A stretch of 64,000 nucleotides of DNA from Maribacter arenosus (GTDB lineage Bacteria > Bacteroidota > Bacteroidia > Flavobacteriales > Flavobacteriaceae), in assembly GCF_014610845.1 (NCBI RefSeq), contig NZ_JABTCG010000008.1, forward strand, positions 1 through 64,000, read 5' to 3'. This document shows, one piece after another, positions 1 through 9,115 of the stretch. The notes under the pieces are model-generated. The model was not told the origin of the DNA, did not search any database, and was given only the letters and a program-made list of their open reading frames with translations. Numbering within the stretch: position 1 is the stretch's first letter; the number at the start of each line of letters is the position of its first letter. The position numbers and the translations under genes are program-made.

Positions 1-1569
1 ATCGGTATAATCATTAAGACTCATCGGAGTGCCATCATCATAGGTAAAGGTGCCACAAAATGCCGTTTGCACGGCACTGTTCAAAATGGGCGCTGGGGCA
101 CAATTGTCGTCATCGGTTATGGTACCCGTACCAATACCACTGCCTACGAGGTTAACCCCATTGGAGGGTGTACCCAATGCTACCGTAAAGGTTTCTTCCG
201 TGCTTTCAAATAAGTCGTCATTGATAATGGTCGCGGTAATTTGTTGAATTTCATTAGCAGTGCCCACAAAAATAAGTGTGCCATCGGTACCTTCGTAGTC
301 CACACCACCCCCAGTAGCGGTACCATCAGAAAAGGTATAGTCGACTGTCGTTCCACCAATTACCGCTATATCCAATACGACATTGAATACTATATTACTA
401 CCAACCACGTTTTCTAAAACTTCGACGTCCGAAATTGTGAGGTTTGCAATGTCATCATCTTCGTTAGTCACTGTAATATCCGCGACATCAATATTAACCA
501 AATCATCATAATCATCATCATCTGAGGTGACATCCCCGGTAATCAAGGAAACAATCATGTCCCCATCGACCACAGCATCGTCAACTCCTGTAACTATCAA
601 ATCCACTCCGGTATTCCAATTTCCAGAATCCAAAACCACCTCAGCATTTCCTGTAACCTCGGTTATATCATAACCGGTGATTGGAATGGTAACATCTCTT
701 GAAGGCTCACTTGTAAGTGTAAATGTAAAAGTTGCCGTTCCGCCGGCTTCAGTCGTAGTACCGACTACTGATGTAACCACTACGCCTGCAACATCATCAT
801 CCTGATTGGTAACATCCAAATCCGCAACATCACCGCCATCCAAGTCATTATAAAAGGAGTCAGGAGACTCGACACTTTCTGTCCTTATTCTATCTACAAT
901 ATCCCCATCTATGATATTATCATCAACACCAGTTACTATCAAATCGACCCCGGTATTCCAATTTGAAGAGGTCAGTACTATAGCTGAAGGCCCTATAGTT
1001 TCCGTGGTATCGTACCGATCTATAAATAGGGTCACATCGGCCGTTGGTTGGCTGGTTAGCGTAAAGGTAAAAATAGCCTGCCCCCCAGCTTCAGTAGTTG
1101 TTCCGGTAGTTGTGGATACATTTATACCCGCTGTATCATTGTCACGAATTCGTCCCCTTGCATCCCCTCCGCCAGCGAGACCTACACCGTTAGTGGGAGT
1201 ACCTAATTGAACTGTAAAATCCTCCTCATCATTTTCATCTATAAAATCATCTATTATCGGAACAGTTATAGTTTGGGTTTCACCATCAAATCCAGAAAAA
1301 AACAATGGCGTATTTCTGGTATTGTCATAATCAATCCCGCCTATGGCTGTATTATCAACAAAAGAATAAGTAACCACTACCACTGTACCCAGGGGTTGAT
1401 CATCACCTTTATATGTGACGGTAAAAACCATGTTACCCACATCCTCGTCTTCGGTAACATTTTCTATAGATACATCCTGCCCATACCCACTAAGGGTAAA
1501 AAGCAAAAAGGCACCAAAAAACAATAGCTTTTTGGAAGCGTTTGATATACTTCGAATCGGGGCAAACAT
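1..1569 (-). CDS. Secreted Calx-beta domain protein, C-terminus cut by window edge
   Basis: The minus-strand frame is open for 523 codons from the ATG at 1569 to the window edge, so the 3' end is missing. Residues 1-32 form a signal peptide ending in GYGQ. A Calx-beta-like domain follows (about 33-145). Then come two 114-residue repeats starting at A147 and A261, and a second Calx-beta domain from about A375. Acidic D-D-x-A linkers mark every module boundary and suggest calcium binding. The last visible part is a cysteine-containing stretch. Calx-beta arrays in this phylum are usually parts of large cell-surface proteins, many exported by the type IX system; the sorting domain would lie beyond the edge, so that is inference. 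It is not visibly in an operon: the next gene on this strand starts 5' of it at 2254. The secreted Calx-beta call is firm; its ligand or role is unknown. Confidence 0.85.
   Translation of the reverse strand, partial: MFAPIRSISNASKKLLFFGAFLLFTLSGYGQDVSIENVTEDEDVGNMVFTVTYKGDDQPLGTVVVVTYSFVDNTAIGGIDYDNTRNTPLFFSGFDGETQTITVPIIDDFIDENDEEDFTVQLGTPTNGVGLAGGGDARGRIRDNDTAGINVSTTTGTTTEAGGQAIFTFTLTSQPTADVTLFIDRYDTTETIGPSAIVLTSSNWNTGVDLIVTGVDDNIIDGDIVDRIRTESVESPDSFYNDLDGGDVADLDVTNQDDDVAGVVVTSVVGTTTEAGGTATFTFTLTSEPSRDVTIPITGYDITEVTGNAEVVLDSGNWNTGVDLIVTGVDDAVVDGDMIVSLITGDVTSDDDDYDDLVNIDVADITVTNEDDDIANLTISDVEVLENVVGSNIVFNVVLDIAVIGGTTVDYTFSDGTATGGGVDYEGTDGTLIFVGTANEIQQITATIINDDLFESTEETFTVALGTPSNGVNLVGSGIGTGTITDDDNCAPAPILNSAVQTAFCGTFTYDDGTPMSLNDYTD
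448..1131 (-). repeat. Two in-frame 342-bp tandem repeats (114 aa each)
   Basis: Within the Calx-beta gene, codons for residues 147-260 (1131-790) and 261-374 (789-448) encode two copies of one beta-rich domain. Both contain TTTEAGG, FTFTLTS, NWNTGVDLIVTGVDD and a closing V-T-N-x-D-D-D. The period is exactly 114 codons. The copies have diverged, so this is an old domain duplication, not a recent slippage event. Confidence 0.8.
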
Positions 1570-1738
1570 ATAATTTTAAGCTTTTCTTTTTCAAAGACTG
1601 TCCGTTGCACAAATCCTATCTCAATGTACAACTTGGAAAGCAGGTATGTTAAGATAGGGATTTTCTTTCTTTAATAACATAAATACCTTTTAAAATAATG
1701 GGCCATATGTCGCAATTTCGCATTATTTGAACGAATTT

Positions 1739-2254
1739 TCAATCTTCTTTAAACCAACCCGAATACTTGACATAGGCATTGGCGATCCGGTCAATTTCCC
1801 CAGAACTCAATTCTGGGCTAATGTCCTTTATTTTTTTTGCGGGCATACCCGCGAAAATGGAACCTGCGGGGACATGGGTCCCTTGGGTCACCACGGCACC
1901 TGCCGCAATGATACTATTGCTCTCGACCACACAATCATCCATAATGATACTACCCATACCTATCAGCACATTATCTTTAATGGTACACCCATGGACCAGG
2001 GCATTATGCCCGATCGAAACATTATTCCCAATGGTTGTCGGTGACTTTTTATAAGTACAATGTATTACGGCACCGTCCTGAACATTCACTTTGTTGCCCA
2101 TTTTTATGAAATGTACATCCCCCCTGACCACCGCATTGAACCATATACTGCATTGATCGCCCATAGTGACCTCCCCCACTATGGTCGCATTTTCGGCGAT
2201 ATAGCAATCTTCTCCTATACTTGGGGTCTTACCCCTAACTGATTTTATCAACAT
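1739..2254 (-). CDS. Gamma-carbonic anhydrase family protein (left-handed beta helix)
   Basis: This 171-residue protein consists of hexapeptide repeats ([LIV]-G-x-x-x-x) that fold into a left-handed beta helix. Family members form trimers that hydrate CO2 or bind acyl substrates in the cytoplasm. The three zinc-ligand histidines of the gamma class appear conserved (H65, H83, H88), as does the R-G-D near residue 44. I chose the ATG at 2254 because it begins the canonical MLIKSVRGK start; a longer frame would run into the preceding LytTR gene. It begins 20 bases after that gene's stop and probably shares its transcript. The family assignment is sure. Catalytic activity is not, because many YrdA/CaiE-like proteins with the same fold have no shown carbonic anhydrase activity. 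Confidence 0.9.
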   Translation of the reverse strand: MLIKSVRGKTPSIGEDCYIAENATIVGEVTMGDQCSIWFNAVVRGDVHFIKMGNKVNVQDGAVIHCTYKKSPTTIGNNVSIGHNALVHGCTIKDNVLIGMGSIIMDDCVVESNSIIAAGAVVTQGTHVPAGSIFAGMPAKKIKDISPELSSGEIDRIANAYVKYSGWFKED

Positions 2255-2273
2255 GGGTTGTATTTTTCTTGGT

Positions 2274-3002
2274 TCAAAAATAAGCCAATAATTCCTTCTT
2301 TTTGGAAGCTGAAACCAAAAGTTCCCTGCCGTTCGAAACCACAACGCTACCCCCTTTGCCTTTTTTATATTTGATGACCTCATTGACATTCACCAAATAG
2401 GACTTGTGTATGCGTGCGAAGGGAAATTGGGACAGTGCCTCCTCAAAATACTTTAACGTTTTACTGACCAAGATCTTCTTTTTTTCCAAATGGATTTCTG
2501 TATAATTATCATCAGCCTTGCAATACAGAATATCGGCCACATTCAACACTTGAAAACCGTCTTGTTGGGGCAAGGTGATTTTCCCCTCGACCTTAGGTAG
2601 CTGGGCATTCAAAATGGTGTCCTCGAGGGCGGTTTCCTTGGTTTTTATTTCTGAAACATACTCGACAGCCTTTATCAATTCATCAATATTGATCGGTTTC
2701 ATCAAATAGTAGGCCGCATGATTGTTCAAAGCATCGATGGCATATTGATTGTAGGCCGTAACAAATACGGTCTCAAAACTTCTATCGGGCAATTGATCCA
2801 ATAGGTCAAAAGCGTTGCCATAGGGCATTTCAACATCCAAAAAAACCAGGTCGGGTTCATTCCCGTTGATCAATTGAAGGGCCTCCTGAATGGACGCTGC
2901 TTCCCCTACAACCGTGACATTTTCGCAATATTTTGACAAATAGTTTCGAAGTATGTCCCGACTATTCGCCTCGTCTTCAACAATTAACGCATTTAAGTTC
3001 AT
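2274..3002 (-). CDS. LytTR family response regulator
   Basis: This 242-residue two-component response regulator has a receiver domain (1-120) with acidic pocket E9/D10, phosphoacceptor D56 in LVFLDVEMP, the switch T/S region and K102 in LMKPI. A LytTR DNA-binding domain follows (about 140-242) with the typical CKADDNYTEIH and FARIHKSYLVN motifs. Its start codon overlaps the stop of the sensor kinase gene (ATGA, 2999-3002), so the two are translationally coupled and form a cognate pair. LytTR regulators bind short direct repeats near promoters. No targets can be named here. Confidence 0.95.
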   Translation of the reverse strand: MNLNALIVEDEANSRDILRNYLSKYCENVTVVGEAASIQEALQLINGNEPDLVFLDVEMPYGNAFDLLDQLPDRSFETVFVTAYNQYAIDALNNHAAYYLMKPINIDELIKAVEYVSEIKTKETALEDTILNAQLPKVEGKITLPQQDGFQVLNVADILYCKADDNYTEIHLEKKKILVSKTLKYFEEALSQFPFARIHKSYLVNVNEVIKYKKGKGGSVVVSNGRELLVSASKKKELLAYF

Positions 3003-5209
3003 TTATCTTTTTTTAAAGTGAACAAGACCCTGGTACCATGGCCATCGCTGCTCAGGTCGGTAATATGTACGTCTACCTTATCCTTATACATTTCGTTTAA
3101 AATGGCAATTCTTTTACTGATGTTCCCCATTCCTTTTGACTTTTGTTTTTTCTGGTTTTGGGTTTTTAACTCGGCGGATTTTTTTCGTCCAATCCCATCA
3201 TCCTCAACCGAAATTCGAATGGAATTTTTGCCAATATTTTCAAGTTGAATTTTTAGGTACCCTTTATCCTCCTTATAACGCAAACCATGCCAAATGGCAT
3301 TCTCAATATAGGGCTGCAAGAGCATGGGGGGAATTTGGTAGCTTTCAATATCGATAGTGTCATCTACATCAATTGAATAATCGAATTTGTCCGGGAATCG
3401 GGAATGCTCCAATTTTACGTAGAGTCGTATCAATTCCAACTCTTTGGATAATGGGATGAAATCTTCTTCCGAGTTCTCTAAAACCGCACGCATCAGCGTA
3501 GAAAAATCGCTCAAGTATCTATTGGCACTACGTTCATCGCTTTTGGCAATAAAACTGTTTACAGAATTCAGAGCATTAAAGATAAAATGTGGGTTCATTT
3601 GAGAACGTAATGATTTTAACGCCAAAAGGTTATTCGCCAGTTTTTGTTGCTGATTACTCCTATAGAAGAAGAAGGCCGCCAAACCCATTAACAACATACC
3701 AAAAAGCAAGGAATAGATAACCCAGTTTTTACGTTTGTTACTTTCCTCTTGCAATTGTTGACCGGTGATCGCTAGATCGTACTTGCTTTGGGACAACTCC
3801 CGCTCCTGTTCCAAACCAGAGATACGACTCTGCTTTGCTGCGATTTCACGATTGAGTCGTGCGGCACGCGATATTTCCTGCTCCTTGCGAATGTATAGCG
3901 TATCTACTACCGCCACGTAATCTTGATAGGTCTCCAATGCTTTGTTGAATTCCCCTTTATATTCATATACCTCTGACAACTTACGCGTGGCATCCTTTTG
4001 AATGATCAGATCATCATCGCTATCTGCCTCAATGATACTTTTTTGAAGATAGGGTATGGCTTCGTCGTAATTATCCTGGGCTATATAGGCATTGGCTATC
4101 TTGTAATTGATGCGTTGGGAGGTAATGGAGTCGAGCGATTTTGGTTTATCGAGACTGACCTTGGTATCGGCCGGCAATTCCCCAAGCTCGTTCAAACTTT
4201 GTTTGCGCAATTGGATTTCCTCGTCGAACCTGTTTTTCTTATTATAGAAATCGGCCACTTTTTCCTTTTCCTGAATAGATCGTTGCGGTGCCTCACTTTT
4301 GGCTAATTTCAGCGAATTGGAATAATAGCCTTCGGCCTCGATATTTCGATTGTCCTTGACATAGGCATCGGCAATTTTTGAATTCAGGTCGGTGACTTTT
4401 GGGGCGACCTGGTTTTTCTCGGCAATGGTCAGTCCTTCCCTATAAAAGGACACAGCCTTATCGATATCACCCATGCCCAAATAAGCATCCCCCAAATATT
4501 CATACAGCTCCACTTTTTGAAAGGGGACTAGATTCTTGACCTTAAGTAAAGGCGTCAACGTTTCTTCGGCATTTTTAAAATCCCGATTCGCTACATAGGC
4601 CTTACCTAACAAAAAAGAGGTTTTGGTGGTGTTTTGCGCTTCCAAAGCATCCAAAAAACTGGCAATCGAAAGGTCGTACTGTTTGTGAAAATAATAGACC
4701 TCCCCTAAGGTCGACAATGATTGCGAAAGTTCTTTTTTATCGCCTCTTTGACCCAATTCTGTAATCGACTTTGTGATATAATCAATACTCTTTTCAATAT
4801 TGGTTTTTTTGTAGTAATTGGCGGAATCCAAAAAGAGGGCATGTAACGAAATCCCACTTGGGGAACTTTTGTTTCTGCTAAAGCTACTATCCCCTTTTTC
4901 AACATATCCCTTGACCTTGACATCGACATCCTCACCACTTTTGATGCGATGCCTAACCGTTTCAAAATGTGGACTCTCAAAAATGAGTTCCTCACCTATC
5001 ATACCCCTGATCTTAAATTCGCCAAAGGCATTGGTCAAGGTATACTCCCCAGAATTCGTGGAAACCGAGACCCCGGAAATAGGGGTACTGTTCTCCAATC
5101 CTTTCACCGTTCCCTTGATCTGGAGTTTTGCCTTGGTGGGCTGAACCTGCGAAAAACAAGTGAAGCAACCTATGAGCAGTACAATTAGTATGCAGTATAT
5201 TTTGTGCAT
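2999..5209 (-). CDS. Sensor histidine kinase (LytS/YehU type) with carboxypeptidase-regulatory-like and TPR sensor region
   Basis: This 736-residue membrane kinase starts with a signal-like segment (1-20), then a beta-sandwich resembling the carboxypeptidase D regulatory domain (about 27-105). A long array of TPR helices (about 120-440) and a coiled coil (about 440-490) follow, then one transmembrane helix (496-516). The cytoplasmic part has the His_kinase domain with NPHFIFN (phospho-acceptor H541) and an HATPase with N-box N637 and DGIGR at 671-675. I preferred the ATG at 5209, which begins the hydrophobic leader MHKIYCILIVLL, over longer in-frame starts. The TPR region should be periplasmic, sensing a protein or peptide partner. 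The kinase overlaps and is coupled to the response regulator gene. Confidence 0.93.
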   Translation of the reverse strand: MHKIYCILIVLLIGCFTCFSQVQPTKAKLQIKGTVKGLENSTPISGVSVSTNSGEYTLTNAFGEFKIRGMIGEELIFESPHFETVRHRIKSGEDVDVKVKGYVEKGDSSFSRNKSSPSGISLHALFLDSANYYKKTNIEKSIDYITKSITELGQRGDKKELSQSLSTLGEVYYFHKQYDLSIASFLDALEAQNTTKTSFLLGKAYVANRDFKNAEETLTPLLKVKNLVPFQKVELYEYLGDAYLGMGDIDKAVSFYREGLTIAEKNQVAPKVTDLNSKIADAYVKDNRNIEAEGYYSNSLKLAKSEAPQRSIQEKEKVADFYNKKNRFDEEIQLRKQSLNELGELPADTKVSLDKPKSLDSITSQRINYKIANAYIAQDNYDEAIPYLQKSIIEADSDDDLIIQKDATRKLSEVYEYKGEFNKALETYQDYVAVVDTLYIRKEQEISRAARLNREIAAKQSRISGLEQERELSQSKYDLAITGQQLQEESNKRKNWVIYSLLFGMLLMGLAAFFFYRSNQQQKLANNLLALKSLRSQMNPHFIFNALNSVNSFIAKSDERSANRYLSDFSTLMRAVLENSEEDFIPLSKELELIRLYVKLEHSRFPDKFDYSIDVDDTIDIESYQIPPMLLQPYIENAIWHGLRYKEDKGYLKIQLENIGKNSIRISVEDDGIGRKKSAELKTQNQKKQKSKGMGNISKRIAILNEMYKDKVDVHITDLSSDGHGTRVLFTLKKDK

Positions 5210-5462
5210 TGTTCTTAATAAACAACGTAAACTTAGCTGATTTATACGGCAATAAAAAATGAAGAAATGCCTAAAATAGGTCATATTCCCTGCAGAAATC
5301 CAGGTTTACGAAATCAAGATACCGCTTTACTCAATCAAAAGGATACTTCACTCATTCCTTATTTTTTTATAAAAAGTTCGAAAATACATTTACACCATAG
5401 AAATTATTTTTTTTCAGGCATAAGAACAACGCTGAAAAACAATAAAATAAAAATTGAATATC

Positions 5463-6647
5463 ATGAAAAATGTACATCGAATCCTAGGAATTTGCCTTTT
5501 AACAGCAACAATCAATACAGCGTATGGCTGTGAATTAACCCTAAAACGAACCAACAAGGCACCCATCATTGCCGAAGCCATCGTTAACGAACCCATTGAA
5601 AAACCAAAGAGCAATACGGTCAAAATCGCTTTGTTATTAGACACAAGCAATAGCATGGACGGGTTGATTAACCAAGCTAAATCGCAGCTATGGGATATCG
5701 TGAACAAGTTTACCCATGCGAAATGCGGCAACGGTTCAAGACCCAATTTAGAAATAGCCCTCTATCAATACGGCAATGATAATCTCTCATCACGAGAGGG
5801 ATATATTCAACAGGTTCTGGATTTTAGCACCGATTTGGATGAAATCTCGGAAAAATTGTTTTCCCTAACGACTAATGGGGGCGAGGAATACTGCGGACAG
5901 GTGATCCATACTTCCCTAAAGCAATTGGATTGGGGTAAAAATCCTGACCATTTGAAGATGATCTTCATTGCCGGGAACGAACCTTTTACGCAAGGAAAAT
6001 TGAATTACAAAGACGCTATAACTAATGCCATTGAAAAGGATGTCGTTATAAATACGATCTTTTGTGGCAACTATGATCAAGGTGTACAAACGGATTGGAA
6101 AAAAGGGGCTACCCTAACCGGAGGTGAATATATGGCCATTGACCATAATAGGCGTGTCGTGCATATAGAGACACCATATGATGATATCATTATTAAATTG
6201 AATGGCAAACTGAACAAAACATATATCAGCTATGGCTCCCGTGGGGCAATGAAAAGGGAACAACAAATGGTACAAGATGAAAATGCCATGGAATTGGAAG
6301 AGGCCGTAGCCGTAAAACGGGCGGTAAGCAAAAGCTCCAGAATGTACAAGAATTCATCGTGGGACTTGGTCGATGCCATGGATGACAAGGATTTTGATAT
6401 TTCAGCCATCGAAAAAGAACAATTGCCTACAGAACTGCAAGACAAATCAACATCCGAAATAGCACGTTATATAGAAACAAAAAAGAGGGAACGTAGCGAT
6501 ATACAAAAAGAGATCCAGGAACTCAATACAAAAAGGGATGCCTTTATTGCAAAAAACCAAAAGGAAAATGCTACGGGAGAATTGGAGAATGCCATGTTGG
6601 AGGCCATAAAAAAACAGGCCGAAAAGAAAAATTACAAGTGGGAATAA
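5463..6647 (+). CDS. Secreted von Willebrand factor A domain protein
   Basis: This 394-residue protein starts at the ATG at 5463; a TTG three codons earlier is less likely. Residues 1-23 are a signal sequence with a weak lipobox (TAYG-C23), so it may be a lipoprotein. The VWA domain begins around residue 53 and carries a MIDAS motif D60-T-S62-N-S64 that binds a divalent cation and protein partners. The C-terminal ~75 residues, rich in E, K, Q and R, are predicted to form a coiled coil ending at KNYKWE. It stands alone on the plus strand between minus-strand genes, so it is probably monocistronic. Function is unknown; related flavobacterial proteins are simply called VWA domain-containing. Confidence 0.85.
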   Translation: MKNVHRILGICLLTATINTAYGCELTLKRTNKAPIIAEAIVNEPIEKPKSNTVKIALLLDTSNSMDGLINQAKSQLWDIVNKFTHAKCGNGSRPNLEIALYQYGNDNLSSREGYIQQVLDFSTDLDEISEKLFSLTTNGGEEYCGQVIHTSLKQLDWGKNPDHLKMIFIAGNEPFTQGKLNYKDAITNAIEKDVVINTIFCGNYDQGVQTDWKKGATLTGGEYMAIDHNRRVVHIETPYDDIIIKLNGKLNKTYISYGSRGAMKREQQMVQDENAMELEEAVAVKRAVSKSSRMYKNSSWDLVDAMDDKDFDISAIEKEQLPTELQDKSTSEIARYIETKKRERSDIQKEIQELNTKRDAFIAKNQKENATGELENAMLEAIKKQAEKKNYKWE

Positions 6648-6690
6648 ACACCTTTGATTAATTATTAAACTTATATAATCGGTGTTTTAT
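6646..6690 (+). terminator. Stem-loop after the VWA gene
   Basis: Nested inverted repeats AAACACC (6646-6652)/GGTGTTT (6681-6687) and GATTA (6656-6660)/TAATC (6676-6680) sit directly on the stop codon and are followed by a short T-run. It is a plausible intrinsic terminator, though the loop is large and A/T rich. Confidence 0.45.
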
Positions 6691-6725
6691 AAGGGGTCTA
6701 TCTTCTAAAAAGGATTAGGCCCTTT

Positions 6726-7718
6726 TTACTGTGCCGCGGGACAATAACAATCGTATCGACGCTCTGTTTGGCCGAAATCGTAACCTACGGTTATCTGGTG
6801 GAAACCTCCATTATCAAACCGAATATCCCCCATCTGATACGAGTAATTATAAGAAACCATGAAATTTTTAATATTCGCCCCTATAATCGGTGTGATCAGT
6901 TGTAGTCGCTGTTCCCCAAAGGTACCATCGACCAGGAATTGTGCCCCATCGAAACTTCTTCGGTAGGAAACCCCACCCCATATTCTGCCAAAATCAACAT
7001 CCCTGTATACCTTGGCATTGATATCTATCGTTTTTTCCTCAGTAAATTCAGTAAGTTGTAGAAGTACCGAAGGTTCATATTGCCATTCATTCCTACCAAA
7101 AACATATCCAGCCGAAACCAGATACCTCCTCAGATTGTCAAATTCAATGGCCGAGTACAAATCCCTTCCACTTCCCAAAGCGTTCAGAATTGAAAAGTGT
7201 GCATAGAACTCCATTAGGCTATATGACATGCCAAAATCTACATTAAAATAACTGACACTATTGTTGGCACCCGTGATGATAGGATCAGGGATTACCGAAC
7301 GAAACTCGGATTCATCTAAACTACTTTGCAATAAACCACCGCTAAGTCCGAATGATAATTGATTTAAAAAGCGCTCATCACCCCCTAATTTCAAGTGGTG
7401 TGCATAGGTCAACTTAAGTCCGGTCTGCGAATGATACCCATTGGCATCATTAAAGAATATGGCCCCAACACCGCTAGGACCATCCCCCAATCGAAAATGT
7501 GCATTCAGGGTTTGTAGGTTGGGAGCTTCATCGACAGAAAACCACTGTTTTCTAATGGTGCCCCTAATTTTTCCCCCTTCACCGATACCCGCCATTGAAG
7601 GGTGTACCAGATAGTAGTTGTCAGACAAATAATCAAAATAAACGGGAACGCCTTCTTGAGCCACTGACGTAAAGCCAAAAGCCATAAAAGCGAATAGTAG
7701 CACCAAGCGAAATTTCAT
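6726..7718 (-). CDS. Type IX secretion system PorP/SprF family outer membrane protein
   Basis: This 330-residue protein has a signal peptide (about 1-20, ending in SVAQ) followed by alternating beta strands typical of a small outer-membrane barrel. PVYFDYLSDNYYLVHPSMAG near the mature N-terminus and the repeated GVSYRRSFDGAQ-like strands are hallmarks of the PorP/SprF family, which has many paralogues per genome. SprF partners the adhesin SprB; others partner different secreted or surface proteins. I chose the ATG at 7718 because it starts the signal peptide. No giant adhesin gene is adjacent here, so its partner is not shown by context. The last residues contain a Cys-Cys-type tail (YDCYCPAAQ). 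Confidence 0.88.
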   Translation of the reverse strand: MKFRLVLLFAFMAFGFTSVAQEGVPVYFDYLSDNYYLVHPSMAGIGEGGKIRGTIRKQWFSVDEAPNLQTLNAHFRLGDGPSGVGAIFFNDANGYHSQTGLKLTYAHHLKLGGDERFLNQLSFGLSGGLLQSSLDESEFRSVIPDPIITGANNSVSYFNVDFGMSYSLMEFYAHFSILNALGSGRDLYSAIEFDNLRRYLVSAGYVFGRNEWQYEPSVLLQLTEFTEEKTIDINAKVYRDVDFGRIWGGVSYRRSFDGAQFLVDGTFGEQRLQLITPIIGANIKNFMVSYNYSYQMGDIRFDNGGFHQITVGYDFGQTERRYDCYCPAAQ

Positions 7719-7840
7719 ATAGATATTGGGGATTTCTATTATAATATCGTCCAAATATTAAGTATAACGGATGAAATGCTACATTATTATATATCCCTGA
7801 AGTAGGAATTAGTTTGTATTTTTACCAAAAACATAATTCT

Positions 7841-8743
7841 ATGAAGGCATACTCAATTGTAGTAAAGCAAACCAATAACCCGGCAGTTCTAAAATTCGAG
7901 ACCAACCAGTTCATAACCAAGAACACGAATTACGAGTTTAAAAATATAGATGAGGCCAAAAAATCCCCTTTGGCACAGCAATTATTCTACCTTCCCTTTA
8001 TCAAAACCGTATATATTTCAGGGAATTTCATCGGCCTTGAACGTTATGATATTGTTGAATGGATAGATGTACAGGAAGAAGTCGCACAACAATTGGTAGA
8101 TTATCTGAATTCGGGGGAGCCGGTCATTATAGAAGAAGAAACCCGTGCAAAGGTGCCAATAACCATTTACGCCGAAGTCACCCCTAACCCATCGGTGATG
8201 AAATTTGTTTGTAACAAGCGTATTGTGCCGGCTACTTTCGAATTCAAGAACCTCGATGAAGCGAAAGGCTCGAAGTTGGCCACCCAGTTATTCCAATTTC
8301 CTTTTGTCAAAGAAGTCTTCTTTGATGAGAATTATGTCTCGATAAGTAAATATGACGTAGCCGAATGGGATGATATTACCATGGAATTACGCGAATTTGT
8401 AAGGGAATTTTTGGCCAATGGCAATGAAGTGGTTACGGAAAGCAGTATTTCTGCTTCGAATACCGTTCCTACAAAATCAAATAAAACCCAAGAGCCGTTG
8501 GATGATACTTCCAAACAGATCATAGATATTCTAGAGGAATATGTTAAACCCGCCGTTGCAAGTGATGGCGGTAATATTCTTTTTCAATCGTACGAAGCGG
8601 ATACCAAGACGGTAAATGTTATTCTCCAAGGGGCTTGTAGTGGGTGCCCCTCTTCGACCTATACCTTGAAGAATGGCATAGAAACCATGCTTAAGAATAT
8701 GATGGGTGAAAAGGTAAATGAAGTCGTAGCTTTGAACGGTTGA
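7841..8743 (+). CDS. Nfu-type iron-sulfur cluster carrier with duplicated N-terminal domain
   Basis: This 300-residue protein contains two tandem Nfu_N-like domains (about 5-95 and 108-198). They share KNIDEAK/KNLDEAK, PLAQQLF/KLATQLF and YD(I/V)xEW. A linker leads to a C-terminal NifU domain (about 222-290) with the cluster-binding motif C266-S-G-C269. NifU domains bind a [4Fe-4S] cluster between two monomers and hand it to client apoproteins. Typical Nfu proteins have one N-terminal domain or none, so the doubling stands out, although it is common in this class. The ATG at 7841 was chosen over an upstream TTG. It is followed by dodecin with a 70-base gap. Confidence 0.92.
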   Translation: MKAYSIVVKQTNNPAVLKFETNQFITKNTNYEFKNIDEAKKSPLAQQLFYLPFIKTVYISGNFIGLERYDIVEWIDVQEEVAQQLVDYLNSGEPVIIEEETRAKVPITIYAEVTPNPSVMKFVCNKRIVPATFEFKNLDEAKGSKLATQLFQFPFVKEVFFDENYVSISKYDVAEWDDITMELREFVREFLANGNEVVTESSISASNTVPTKSNKTQEPLDDTSKQIIDILEEYVKPAVASDGGNILFQSYEADTKTVNVILQGACSGCPSSTYTLKNGIETMLKNMMGEKVNEVVALNG

Positions 8744-8813
8744 TTTTTATGTTTCGGATTAGCCTTTCTTCTTTTTATTTGTTAACTTTAAGAAAACCAT
8801 TAAATAAAATAGT

Positions 8814-9014
8814 ATGTCAATTTTAAAAGTTATCGAAGTATTAGCGAATTCAGATAAAAGTTGGGAAGACGCCACCAGAAAAGCGGTTGCCCAAGCTTCA
8901 AAATCCGTGAAAAATATACGCTCTGTGTATATTAACGAACAAAGTGCCACGGTTAAGGATGGTGAATTGGATAATTTTAGAGTGAACGTGAAAATCACTT
9001 TTGAAGTAAAATAA
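8814..9014 (+). CDS. Dodecin family flavin-binding protein
   Basis: This 66-residue protein matches dodecin along its whole length: an N-terminal beta strand, one helix carrying SWEDATRKAVAQASKSV, then two long strands ending in FRVNVKITFEV. Dodecins form hollow dodecamers that store and buffer FMN, FAD or their precursors in the cytoplasm. The usual flavin-stacking tryptophan is probably W17, though bacterial and archaeal dodecins place it differently. It lies 70 bases downstream of the Nfu gene and is followed by a strong intrinsic terminator, so it closes this short plus-strand unit. Confidence 0.92.
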   Translation: MSILKVIEVLANSDKSWEDATRKAVAQASKSVKNIRSVYINEQSATVKDGELDNFRVNVKITFEVK

Positions 9015-9033
9015 TCCTTTGTAATCCAAATGG

Positions 9034-9063
9034 TAAAAGCGTCCTGTTTAAGGACGTTTTTTT
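9034..9063 (+). terminator. Intrinsic terminator after dodecin
   Basis: The stem AAAA-GCGTCC (9035-9044) pairs with GGACGT-TTT (9052-9060) around a short loop and runs into seven or more T residues. It sits 20 bases after the dodecin stop codon. Confidence 0.8.
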
Positions 9064-9115
9064 ATGCCTTTATTTTTGGAGGGAAGGGAATGCGAAATAC
9101 AAAATATGAATGGAA

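Noticed and set aside
911-1527. Plus-strand frames of about 100 codons antisense to the Calx-beta gene
   Set aside because: They mirror the repetitive Calx-beta coding sequence. The minus-strand frame has a signal peptide, domain repeats and runs open to the window edge.
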